Position numbers and translations under genes: made by a program
Virus record (IMG/VR): IMGVR_UViG_3300031972_002446
Location: 101,941-165,940 of that record
Reading direction: 5' to 3' (one strand)
Length of the DNA stretch: 64,000 nucleotides
Origin: a virus
The notes under the pieces: generated by a model
The model's database searches: none
The model's input: only the letters and a program-made list of their open reading frames with translations
What the model was told of the DNA's origin: nothing
Part shown: piece after piece, positions 1-9,700 of the stretch
Layout of the letters: every line of letters starts with the position of its first letter
Numbering within the stretch: position 1 is the stretch's first letter

Positions 1-440
1 TATTAAGACGTCAAAATATTAATTTTGGCGCCGCATCCGCTGTTTTACCTACAGAAGTAGATGGTAAAAATATCACAAGTATTAGTATTAGTGCTGATCT
101 TGGTCGTGAAAGTATGTATAAACTTGGTTCTTTGAAACCATTCCATCGTTTCGTTAATTTCCCACTTGAAGTTACTTGTGAGTTCGAAGTTAGCGCTACA
201 GATCTTGATGGTGTTGAAGTCGATGTACCAGATACAGCTTGTAGCGGTTTGGCTAGTAATGACCGTGAAATTGTTGTTGTAGTTTGTGGCACAGATGGTA
301 ACGACGCATACACGTTTGATCTCGGTGATAAATGTAAGTTAACAAGTGTTAATTATAGTGGTGGAGATACTGGTGGTGGTAATGCAACCATTACTTACTC
401 TTTTAGTACTTATAATGAACTTGAAATTACAGACGCTTAA
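1..440 (+). CDS. tail-tube-like virion protein, C-terminal part (5' cut by window edge)
   Basis: The frame is open from the window edge (first full codon at base 3) to the stop at 438-440, so the gene begins outside; the ATG at 114 is internal. The visible 145 residues align over their whole length with the C-terminal half of the next gene: shared blocks are NIxSISISA, the EVSATxxDGxxV region and GGDTGGGNATITxxxxxYN near the end. The two genes are therefore tandem paralogues. Position directly upstream of chaperone-like genes and a tape measure, and the beta-rich composition, fit a tail tube or tube-like structural protein. The role is inferred from synteny; homology between the two copies is seen directly. 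Confidence 0.72.
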   Translation, partial: LRRQNINFGAASAVLPTEVDGKNITSISISADLGRESMYKLGSLKPFHRFVNFPLEVTCEFEVSATDLDGVEVDVPDTACSGLASNDREIVVVVCGTDGNDAYTFDLGDKCKLTSVNYSGGDTGGGNATITYSFSTYNELEITDA

Positions 441-470
441 TCATTAAGTAAGCAGTGTAGGGAATACTAT

Positions 471-498
471 GCTGGGGGTAATATTGCCCCCAGCTTTT
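471..498 (+). terminator. intrinsic terminator between the two tail-tube paralogues
   Basis: A perfect 8-bp stem (GCTGGGGG at 471-478, CCCCCAGC at 487-494) encloses an 8-base loop and is followed by TTTTAATT. It lies 31 bases after the first paralogue's stop and 23 before the next ATG. It probably ends or attenuates transcription of the upstream structural gene, as is common after highly expressed phage tube or capsid genes. Confidence 0.75.
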
Positions 499-517
499 AA
501 TTCAATGGAGAATAAAA

Positions 518-1366
518 ATGGCGAATAGAATTTTTTATGCTTGTCACGCCTTGGCTGTTGATGGAAGTTTTGTCGCCGGTGCTCAAAGCGCTGCTATCAC
601 TACATCTTTTGACCTTGAGCCAGTATTTCAATTAGGTCAATTAGAAGCTGTAGATGTTTTAAATCTATCTCCTAATGTTGAAGTTACAGTAACTAGGGCT
701 CTGACCGATAGTAGCGGTACTATTTTTAGTGGTAGTTTTATTGATAATGTTGGAGATAATAATAAAACAGTTTGCTTAGGTATTGGAGATGATCAGGAGG
801 AGCTATTAACCTCAACATCTTCTATTCATTGTACAGGTATGGGTATTAGTGGTGTTACATATAACTTTCCTGTAGATGGAATATTTACAGAAGAAGTTAG
901 TTTTTCAGGAACTAGCAAGACTGTTGGTGGTTGTAGTGTGAGCGCTTCAGAAGACACAACCTCTAAAGCTTTAGTCAGATATAGTTATCAAAGCGGTGTT
1001 CCTGCTACAGTTACAAACGCTGGTAATTTAACCAATATTAGTATTAGCGCTTCGATTAGTAGAGAAAATTTATTTAGATTAGGTGAATATAAAGCTTATC
1101 ATAATTTTGCAAGTTTGCCTTCTGAAATTACAGTTGATTTTGAAGTTAGTGCTACCAGTGTAGATGGTATCGCAATAGCTGCTGCTGCTGGCTGTAATGG
1201 CCCTACAGACAATAAAGAAGATATTACTATTGCTTTGTGTGGATATAGTTTTGCGATTGAAAATGCTCGTTTAAGTAATGTTGCGTATGGAGGTGGAGAT
1301 ACTGGCGGTGGGAACGCTACTATCACATTCACGTACACATCATATAACAGCTTGACGGTTACGTAA
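518..1366 (+). CDS. tail-tube-like virion structural protein (282 aa)
   Basis: The start is supported by a GGAG ribosome site about eight bases upstream. The N-terminal part has a FQLGQLExxDV-NLSPNVEVTVTR pattern of the kind seen in tail-tube subunits, and the C-terminal part repeats the upstream partial gene (NISISASISREN, EVSATSVDG, GGDTGGGNATITFTY). There is no signal peptide or membrane segment. The gene follows a strong terminator and precedes the chaperone/tape-measure genes, the normal place for the tube subunit. Two copies could mean a major and a minor tube protein, or a tube protein and a tail terminator. Function is inferred from position and weak motif resemblance. Confidence 0.68.
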   Translation: MANRIFYACHALAVDGSFVAGAQSAAITTSFDLEPVFQLGQLEAVDVLNLSPNVEVTVTRALTDSSGTIFSGSFIDNVGDNNKTVCLGIGDDQEELLTSTSSIHCTGMGISGVTYNFPVDGIFTEEVSFSGTSKTVGGCSVSASEDTTSKALVRYSYQSGVPATVTNAGNLTNISISASISRENLFRLGEYKAYHNFASLPSEITVDFEVSATSVDGIAIAAAAGCNGPTDNKEDITIALCGYSFAIENARLSNVAYGGGDTGGGNATITFTYTSYNSLTVT

Positions 1367-1401
1367 TTTAAATTTTAATAAATTAAATTAAAAGTCAAAA
1401 A

Positions 1402-2451
1402 ATGGACATAGAAGGAAATATATACAGGATTATTACAGGACACTACTATATATCTGTTGATAATACAGATTATAGAGTTGTTTCACCCAATATTCAAATC
1501 AAACAAAAAGCTCATTATATATATAATAATATACTTAATAGTAATAAATTTGATACTAAATACTGGCTTAAGAAAAAACAAGCTGATAGAATATTAGAGA
1601 CTAATGGCATTTGGAATTCAACCAAAGAAGAAAGCCTAAAAGTTTTAAACAACAGGCTAGACGATATGAAAATTGAGTTGTATCTAAAATACGACGATCC
1701 TACTATGAGGAAAAAAATTAAAGCTAGCTTATCTACTGGTAGAATAAAGATTAGTGAGTTAGAAACAAAAAAAACATCGATGGACACCTTAACTTTAGAA
1801 TACTATGCTAATTCAGCAAAAAATGAATATATAGTTTTGAATACGGTGTATAAAGATGAAGAGTTGGTTTTTAAAGGTAAAGATGATACTAGTATTAATA
1901 CAGAGTTTTTGGATAGTATTATCACAGAAGTAAATAGGAACGGTTTAAGTATGGAAGATTTAAGGATTGTAGCTAGAAGTGATCTTTGGAAATCTTACTG
2001 GGATGCTGCCAAAGGTAATATATTTGCACCACCCGCATACGCATGGAATGATGAGCAAAGATTATTGGTGAACCTTAGTAAAATGTATGATTCGGTTCAT
2101 GAACATCCTGAAGCTCCAGATGATAATGTTATTGCTGACGACGATGCTTTAGATGGATGGATGTTGGCCACAAGAAGAAAAGCTGAAAAAGAACGTAAGA
2201 AAACTAAATTAATGGATTCCATAGGTGGTAAATATAAAAATGCAGGAGAAATATTTATTGTTACTCAATCGCAAGAAGAAGCCAAAGGTATTTACGGTCT
2301 GAATGACGCAGAAGGAATGGCTGAAATTAATCATTTGAAAACTATAGCTAAAACCAGTCAAGAACCAGTTCAATGGCAAGATATGCCACATGTTCGTACT
2401 AAGCTAGAAAGTCAATTAAAACAAAGAAACGCTATGAAAAAAGGTGAATAA
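1402..2451 (+). CDS. conserved phage protein in the tail-assembly chaperone position (349 aa)
   Basis: I do not recognise a named domain. The protein is hydrophilic and mixed-charge. A central segment reads WKSYWDAAKGNIF, then LLVNLSKMYDSV and a DDxALDGWM stretch, a pattern I associate with conserved hypothetical proteins in phage tail regions. The C-terminus is rich in Lys, Glu and Gln and ends three bases before the next ATG. There is no good Shine-Dalgarno in front of the ATG. An A-rich run at the 3' end (ATGAAAAAAGG) resembles a slippery site, but the -1 frame meets TGA at once, so no fusion product is possible there. Probably involved in tail morphogenesis. Confidence 0.6.
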   Translation: MDIEGNIYRIITGHYYISVDNTDYRVVSPNIQIKQKAHYIYNNILNSNKFDTKYWLKKKQADRILETNGIWNSTKEESLKVLNNRLDDMKIELYLKYDDPTMRKKIKASLSTGRIKISELETKKTSMDTLTLEYYANSAKNEYIVLNTVYKDEELVFKGKDDTSINTEFLDSIITEVNRNGLSMEDLRIVARSDLWKSYWDAAKGNIFAPPAYAWNDEQRLLVNLSKMYDSVHEHPEAPDDNVIADDDALDGWMLATRRKAEKERKKTKLMDSIGGKYKNAGEIFIVTQSQEEAKGIYGLNDAEGMAEINHLKTIAKTSQEPVQWQDMPHVRTKLESQLKQRNAMKKGE

Positions 2452-2453
2452 CA

Positions 2454-2753
2454 ATGCAGAGAAAAATACATAGTAGAAGACTAATTATAGAACAATTAGA
2501 AAAAAGATTTAAGACAATCATGATAGGTTCTTTAGCTAGATTTGAAAAAGAATTTGGATATTTATGGAATAATGATGAAGATCCTAATACTGATCAAGAA
2601 GTTTTTTTTAGAGATAAATGGGAGGATTTGAGACACGAATTATTGGATCACGGAAACGACCAAATGAGAAATGGAGTACAGGATTTGAATGATTATTTGA
2701 ATCATGTAGAAAAGTATAATTTACAAATTTATTATAACAGAGGAGAAGAATAA
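2454..2753 (+). CDS. small tail-region protein, possible chaperone (99 aa)
   Basis: A 99-residue, highly charged, predicted all-helical protein with no signal peptide. The stop overlaps the next start (TAATG at 2751-2755), so it is probably translationally coupled to the following gene. Its place between the tube genes and the tape measure is where tail assembly chaperones (gpG/gpGT-like) sit in siphophages, but I see no diagnostic motif and no frameshift site, so the chaperone role is only positional. Confidence 0.55.
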   Translation: MQRKIHSRRLIIEQLEKRFKTIMIGSLARFEKEFGYLWNNDEDPNTDQEVFFRDKWEDLRHELLDHGNDQMRNGVQDLNDYLNHVEKYNLQIYYNRGEE

Positions 2754-3679
2754 TGGCTGAGACTTTTAAAATGACAGTAAATGGTAAAAATCAGGAATTT
2801 TTGGTACAGTCTCCAAATTTAGCTCAACAAAGAGAAGGTCAGAAAGTTTACAATCAGGCATTTTCTGATGCTGTAAAGTCTGGGTCTATAGTTCGTGCTA
2901 AATTAGATGATTTGCTTAAAGATCAAGGATTATGGGATGATGAAAAGCAAGCTCGTTTTTTAGCTATTCAAGAAGAGTTAAACAATAACGAAAAAAGCCT
3001 AGCTACTGGAGGTATTTCTCTTGAGAACGCTAAAGCCCAGGCTTTAAAAATGAGAGATCTTAGAGAAGAGCTTAAAGAGTTAATTTCTGTTAGAACCAAT
3101 TTAGATACACACACAGCAGAAGGCCAAGCTGATAATGCTAGATTCAACTACTTAGTTTCATCTTGTGTGGTGTATAATAATACCAAGAAAGTTTATTTTC
3201 GTAATTATGAAGATTACCTGAATAAATCTTCTGATCCGGTTGCGGTGATTGGTGCTCAAAAATTAGCAGCTATGCTTTATGGCTTAGACTCTGAATTTGA
3301 GAAAAAATTACCAGAAAATAAGTTTTTGTTAGAATATAAGTTTGTTAATGATGATTTAAGATTCATTAATAAAGATGGTAAGTATGTTGATCAAGACGGT
3401 AGGTTAGTAGATGAAATTGGTAGGTATATCGACGAGGAAGGTAAATATGTAGATAAGGATGGAAATCTGGTTGATGAGTCGGGAGAATATTTAGTAGATT
3501 TTGTTCCTTTTACTGATGATGATGGTAAACCTGTAGTTTTGGAAAAGGGTAAAGATGAAAAACAATCAGAATCACAACAGGATAAACCTAAGGAAGAATC
3601 TACAACTGAACCTGAAGTCACACCTCAGAACACCTCTACCAATCAAGAGGTTCCTACCGAGGAAACTAACACAGAATAA
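2753..3679 (+). CDS. tail-region protein with acidic heptapeptide repeats (308 aa)
   Basis: Good ribosome site (AGAGGAG). Residues 1-200 are helical and charged. Residues 206-247 are six tandem heptads of the form D-x-D/E-G-x-Y/L-V/I (such as DKDGNLV), and the last ~50 residues are a low-complexity tail rich in Glu, Pro, Thr and Gln. It lies immediately before the tape measure, where the longer chaperone (gpGT-like) or a tape-measure partner would be expected. The DxDG repeats recall calcium-loop motifs, but the seven-residue spacing is not that of EF-hands or RTX repeats. Function unknown. Confidence 0.6.
   Translation: MAETFKMTVNGKNQEFLVQSPNLAQQREGQKVYNQAFSDAVKSGSIVRAKLDDLLKDQGLWDDEKQARFLAIQEELNNNEKSLATGGISLENAKAQALKMRDLREELKELISVRTNLDTHTAEGQADNARFNYLVSSCVVYNNTKKVYFRNYEDYLNKSSDPVAVIGAQKLAAMLYGLDSEFEKKLPENKFLLEYKFVNDDLRFINKDGKYVDQDGRLVDEIGRYIDEEGKYVDKDGNLVDESGEYLVDFVPFTDDDGKPVVLEKGKDEKQSESQQDKPKEESTTEPEVTPQNTSTNQEVPTEETNTE
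3368..3493 (+). repeat. six in-frame 21-bp repeats (DxDGxYV heptads)
   Basis: Six consecutive degenerate 21-base units encode the heptads of the preceding gene (residues 206-247). Asp is at position 1 and Gly at position 4 in five units; the first unit starts with Asn. Position 6 is Tyr or Leu, and 7 is Val, Ile or Leu. DNA identity between units is modest, so the array is old and kept at protein level. Confidence 0.8.
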
Positions 3680-3719
3680 ACTTTTTGATTATTTGTATAT
3701 TATACTCCTTTCTTTGCAG

Positions 3720-3737
3720 CCCTCTGGAAACAGAGGG
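3720..3737 (+). promoter_or_regulatory. GAAA-tetraloop hairpin upstream of the tape measure gene
   Basis: A perfect 7-bp stem, CCCTCTG / CAGAGGG, closes a GAAA (GNRA-type) tetraloop. No T-run follows, so a plain intrinsic terminator is unlikely. It sits 40 bases before the tape-measure ATG in the longest gap of this block and could stabilise or process the mRNA, or be a protein-binding site. The ribosome site of the tape measure (AAAGG) lies downstream of it. Confidence 0.55.
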
Positions 3738-3777
3738 TATGCTTATATATAAACGACACACAAAGGTATAAATAATT

Positions 3778-6700
3778 ATGGCAGCAGCTTTTAATTTAAC
3801 GGCACAAATTAATTTAAGAGGACCTAGTAATACTAAGGTTATTGCTTCTCAAATTAGAAAGCAATTATCTAATATTAAAGTAAAAGTTAATCTTGATTTA
3901 AAAGGATCAGCAGCTAAAAATGTTACTAAGGTTAACAAGCAGTTACAGTTGTTACAGCAAAATGCTGCTAAAGCTAATGCTAGTGTTGCTAGTTTAAGTG
4001 CTACAGTATCTCAGTTAGGGGCCGGTTTAAATAATTTAGGTGGCTCTGGAGGCGTTCAGTCTCTTAACAAAGTGCAAAAACAAGTGCAAAGTACTGGGAG
4101 TGCTATTAGCTCAGCTACTACCCAAGTTCAAGAATTTGGAAAACAATCAGGCTTAGCTATTCGTAGATTCGCTGCTTTTAGTGCTGTTACTGGTGTTGTT
4201 TATAGTTTAACTAACGCTATTAATAGTGCTTTCAAAGAATTTGTAGCTTTTGATAAACAAATTGTTCGATTAAGTCAGGTAACAGGAACGACTGTTAGTG
4301 GCCTTTCTGGTATTACAAAAGAAATCTCTAATCTATCTAGCAATTTAGGTGTTGCGTCTTCTGATTTAGCTCAAGTATCTGTTACACTTTCTCAAGCTGG
4401 TTTAAGCGCTCAAGAAACTAAAATAGCATTAGAAGCCTTAGCCAAATCTGCATTAGCTCCTTCTTTTGATAATCTTAATAATACTGTTGAAGGTAGTATT
4501 GCTTTAATGCGTCAGTTTAGTATTAGTTCTGGGGAGTTAGAAGCTGCTCTTGGTAGTGTGAATGCTGTAGCTGCTAGTTTTGCTGTTGAAGCTGGCGATA
4601 TCATTGCTGCTATTCAGCGTACTGGTGGTGTGTTTGCTTCTTCTAGTAGGGGTATTAGTGAAGGTACGGCTGCTCTTAATGAATTTGTAGCTTTGTTTAC
4701 TAGTGTTAGAGCGACTACTCGTGAAAGTGCAGAAACTATTGCTACTGGTTTAAGAACTATCTTTACTAGAATACAAAGAGGTTCTACTATAGAGTCTTTG
4801 AAAGAGTTTGGTATTACGCTTACAGACTTACAAGGGAAATTTGTTGGACCCTTTGAAGCTGTTAAACGATTAAGCGAAGGTCTTAAAGGTTTAGATCCAA
4901 GAGATTTGCGTTTTGGTCAAATTGTCGAAGAGCTTGGTGGTTTCCGTCAAATTGGTAAAGTTATTCCTTTAATTCAACAGTTCGCCACTGCTCAAAAAGC
5001 TTTAGGGGTAGCTCAATCTGGGCAAGGCAGTTTATCTAAAGCGGCTATACAAGCTCAAGCATCTTTAGCAGTTCAATTTGAAAAAACCAGACAGTCTTTT
5101 GTTTCTTTAGTTAGAGATATAGGTAATAGCACAACTTTCAGAGGCATTGCTAAAGTTGCTTTAACAACAGCAAATGCATTTATAACATTGGCTTCAGCAT
5201 TAAAACCTTTATTGCCTATGATAACGGCCTTAGCTGCTTTTAAGGGAGTTTCGGCATTAAGTGAATTTGGTGGTGGTTTTCTTGGTGGGTTTGGAGGTAA
5301 AGGCGGAGGCGGAGGAGGCGGAGGTGGTCCATCAGGCCCAATGGGTCCAATAGGTCCTTCTTCTGGCGGTAGTGTTAGTGGTAGAGGTAGTGGTCGTAGG
5401 AATAAAGGCTCGGCTTCTAACAACAAAGCTTTAGCTAAAAATTCAGCAGCTTTAAACGCTAATACAACAGCACTAGGCTCTGTAAATACTAGTATGGCTA
5501 GCTTACTTCAGTCTATTGATGCTTTGTCTGAAGCTATTAATAATAAACAATCTGGAGTTAATACTCAAGGCTTTGCTAGTGGTGGTTTGGTTCCTGGAAG
5601 TGGTAATAGAGACACTGTATCTGCTATGCTAACTCCTGGTGAATATGTTATTCGTAAAAAAGCTGTTGAAAAAATAGGCGCAGATAATCTTAAAAAACTT
5701 AATCGTGGAGGTAGAGTACAAAGATTTACCGGTGGTGGTGGAGCTGAAGCTTTGACTGTAGACGATATTAAAATATTTGAATCTGGTCAAAACGCAGGAG
5801 GAATTCCTAAGGGACAATTAAAAAACATGCCGAGTAGCCTAGCACAATCTGTAATAGATCGTTATAAAGGTAAAGGTAAACTTAATCAAGAAACATTTAA
5901 AGCCTTAAAAGAAAAAGTAGCATTAAAAGCAGCACAAGATAAAGCAGTACCTTATGCACTAGTTGGCCTGAGAGGAACTGCTAAAGAAGTGTTTGCAGAA
6001 GCTGATGACGGAACTATGGTAAAGCTTATTGGCAGAACTTTAGGCGAGACTGATGATAATAAACCTTATGAAGATACTATGTTTAAGGATTTCAAAGACA
6101 CGGTAGCTAAAGTGGCTAATCAGATGGCTACAAAAGTACAAGCTCAGCCAGTATCGCCAGGCGATCTGAATAAAGATGCTATGGAAAAAGCAGGTTTCTT
6201 TAATGCTGTAGGAGCTTATCTCGAAGCGGCTGTAGCAAGTATTGGTGCTCCTTACGATAAAGATCAGTCTAATGATCCACTAGATTTTGCGCAAGGTTTG
6301 GGTTCTGCTTCTGGTTTATTTGGCTTACCATCGGACATGCCTGCTGATACCACAAGAACAGTTTTTAGTAGTGGTAAAAGTCCTGCAGATTTTCTGAAAC
6401 AAGTGAATAATTATAGAGCAAAATTAGCTGGAGGAGGCTCTGTTAGCGACACGGTTCCTGCATTATTAACTCCTGGTGAGTATGTAATCAATGAAAAGTC
6501 TGCAAAAAAATTAGGATCTCAAAAATTAGATCAACTTAATAGAGCAGATAGGATTCAAGGTTATGCTAGTGGCGGCCCTGTTGGTTTTGTTCAACGTTTA
6601 GCTAGTGGTGGTAGTCCTAGAGCAGATAAAATGGAATATCTGGAAAGAGTAGCTAAAAAACTTGGAATGACTGTTTCACAATACGAAAAAAGTATTAGAA

Positions 6701-9700
6701 GTAGAATTCTTCAAGGAGCAGAAACTAGAGCTACCGAGAAAACAGGTATGCAAGGAGATCTAAAGGATGTTATTGTTAAAAATATACAATCTATTGGAGA
6801 TGCAGATGTAGAGGGTATGGTTAGAACAGAAGTATCTGATCTAGTTAAGAAAATTTATACGGGATATGATGAGATTGATCCAGATTTGTTGAATCAGGGT
6901 ATAGATGAACTTGTTCAAGGTATGAAGGCAGGACTATCTCTTGATGAAATTAAAAATATGTCTGATGGGTTTAAAGAAATTTTAGACGCACAAATTACTG
7001 CTGGTGATGAACTATCTGGTGTTACAGAAGAGATGGCTAAGAAATTAGGATTTTTGACATCTAGAATGAAAGTTCGAGATATTGATATGAAAGCTTCAGG
7101 TTCTCAAAAAGCCGGGAAGTTTGGAGCTTTAGATGACGATCTTAGAAAAGCACAAAAGAGTATCGAGTCTGGTGTCGGTTCTATATTAGATGGTTTTTCA
7201 GAAGCTGTTTCTTTACAAAATCTTCCAGGTATGAAGAAATTATCTAGTGCTTATCCAGAATTGACTAAAAAGATTACGACAGCCGGTGATAAATTAGGTG
7301 GTACTTTTGGCTTAATAGGTACTGGGGCAACACTACTAAGCTCTAAAATGCCAGAGCTGGGTCATGCTTTTGATGAATTAGCTGGTACGGTTAGTGACCA
7401 AAGCGCAGCATTCGCAGGCTTCACTGGAGCTTTACAAAAAGGCGGCTCTTTAGGTATGAGCGCAGGAATAGTTGGAGGTCAAGCTTTTGGTAGAAGAGGT
7501 GCTGCTGTAGGAGGTGCTGCTGGCTTAGCTGCTGGAGCTGTCACAGGTTTTATTGACGCTTCTATTGTAAAAGAGACAGAATTAGCCTTTAAAGGTATCG
7601 CAGCAGCTTCGGCAGAGCTGGACAAAACTTTTAATAGGTTGGATACTGCTGTAACTGTTGAAGAAAGAGCAGCATTACAAGAGCAGGCGGCAGAAGATTA
7701 TAATAAACTTAATGCTGCTATACAAAGAGCAACTGATACAATTGATGGTAATAGATTGTGGAAATCTTTTAGTGCTGGTATTAGTGGTATGACAACAGCT
7801 ATGATTAGTTTAATTGGTGTCATTAATGCTGTTAAATTAGCACAAGTAGCCTCTGCTCTTCTACCAGGTAAAGTTTCCGGTGGCATTGTTAAAGGTTATG
7901 CTTCTGGTGGTTTTGCTAAAGGTGGTCAGTCTAGTGGTATGGGGGTTCCTGTTAGGTTAGCTTCTGGAGAAGCTGTATTTACGCCTCCTTTACCTGGCAC
8001 TCTTTCTGAAATGAAACAATTGAATCAGATTGATCGTGGTGGTTCTTCAAGTTTAAGCCGAAAAGGTCAGACAGGTGGTTCTTTTATTGTTCCGGGTAAT
8101 AGTAGTGGTAAGGTAGATAATCAAAGCGCTATTTTACCAGAAAACAGTTTTGTTTTAAGAAGAGATGCTACAGATACTCTTAAAGCTATGAGAGGAGGTC
8201 CGATATCTGCTGCTACAGGTGGATTAATAGGTAGTGGTAGTGTTGGTTTCGGTGGTAGCGGAGGTATTCGTGGTTATTCTGTTGGTGGAAATATACAAGG
8301 TTATTTTGGCGGAGGTAGAGTTGCTTCTGCTCTATTAGCAAAACTAGTGGCTAATCTGGGTCGTTTAGGTCCAGCAATAACTGCTGGATTTGGTAGAATG
8401 TCACCAGCACTCAAAGCAATAACAGGCCAACTCGCTACAATGGTAGGTATTAGTGCTTTGGCAGGACTTTTTTCAGGCTTTTTTAGCTTTTTTATGGGTT
8501 CGGCTGAACGAGACAGGGCTATTCTACAACAACAATTGCAACAATTAGAGAATTTAAATACATTGGTTGGTAATCAGCAGTCTATGGATGTAAGAAATGA
8601 AGCTTTCGCTGATAGACTAATACCTGCTGTAGATGCAATCGAAAATTCTGGTTTGTCTATGGATCAGAAAGAAATGCAATTTGGTAGATTTAGAACTCCT
8701 GGTGGTAGAATGAATGATGCTAATCTTTTAGGAGAGATGACAGCTCGTCAAGCTATCGGAGCAGATGCAGACCTAGAAGCTGTAGGACAGAATCAGTCTG
8801 TACAAGAATATTTAGATAGTCTAGATCCTACACAAAGACAAAAAGCTAACGCAGCTATTGATAAAGCTCAAGGAGAGTTATTAAGAAGTACTTTTATAGA
8901 AAAAAGAAAAAGAGAAGGAATGGATGAAGTTGAGGCTTCGAGAGCTTATGATTCTGATCCTCAGGCTGCCAAAGCAGAGGCTCAAGAAGCTCTTGGAGAA
9001 AAGTCTAGGGCTGAGGGATTAGCTAAACGTATGCAAATTATCAATAGGTCTATTAATAAATTTACTCTTAATTTAGTAGATGTAATGAATCGATTAGGCA
9101 GCGTTATGAATCGAACAATCGGAGATTTAAATGCTAATATAGATAAAATGAGTCAGGTTTCTGATATTTACAGCGGAGGTCAAGCGGGTTCGCTAAATCC
9201 TAACGAAGATAATGTAAGAATTTTATCTAATATTACTGCTGCTAGTAATGCAGAATTAGCGCAAGCTGTTGGTCAAATTAATAAAGATCTTGGAGATACT
9301 AAAGAAACCCAAACGATGGCAGGTCTTATCAAGGGTATTCAAGTCTTGCAAAAAGAGCTGCCTTTAATTCTTAGACAAACAGGAACTGGTGGAGATTTAG
9401 ACGCTGGTTCAGAAACTAGTATTCGTGGTAGATTAGACACTATGTTTCAAGGTTTAGATATTGGTGAAAATTTAAAAAGAGATCTTAAGAGTAATGTTAT
9501 TAATTTTATTAATGATAAAACAGGTTCGAGACAAGGAGACTCTTTTGAAGATTTAGCAAACTATATAGATGGACTGAAGGAATTAGATGAGGCTGCTGAG
9601 CAAGCCAGAGCAACTTTTGAAAAGTATGCTAAAGAACAAGCTGATTTTAATAGAAAACTTGGAGGCTTATCTAATCAACTAAGCGCTCAACTATCTAAAC

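Noticed and set aside
2436-2456. Programmed -1 frameshift (A-run) joining the 349-aa and 99-aa genes
   Set aside because: After a -1 slip the next codons are AGG then TGA, so no fusion protein would form.
3767-3774. TATAAATA, the T4-type late promoter element
   Set aside because: It lies between the ribosome site and the ATG, too close to act as a promoter for that gene, and I saw no consistent copies before other late genes.
5073-5426. 117-residue antisense frame with a Pro run
   Set aside because: It is the complement of the Gly-run and collagen-like part of the tape measure.
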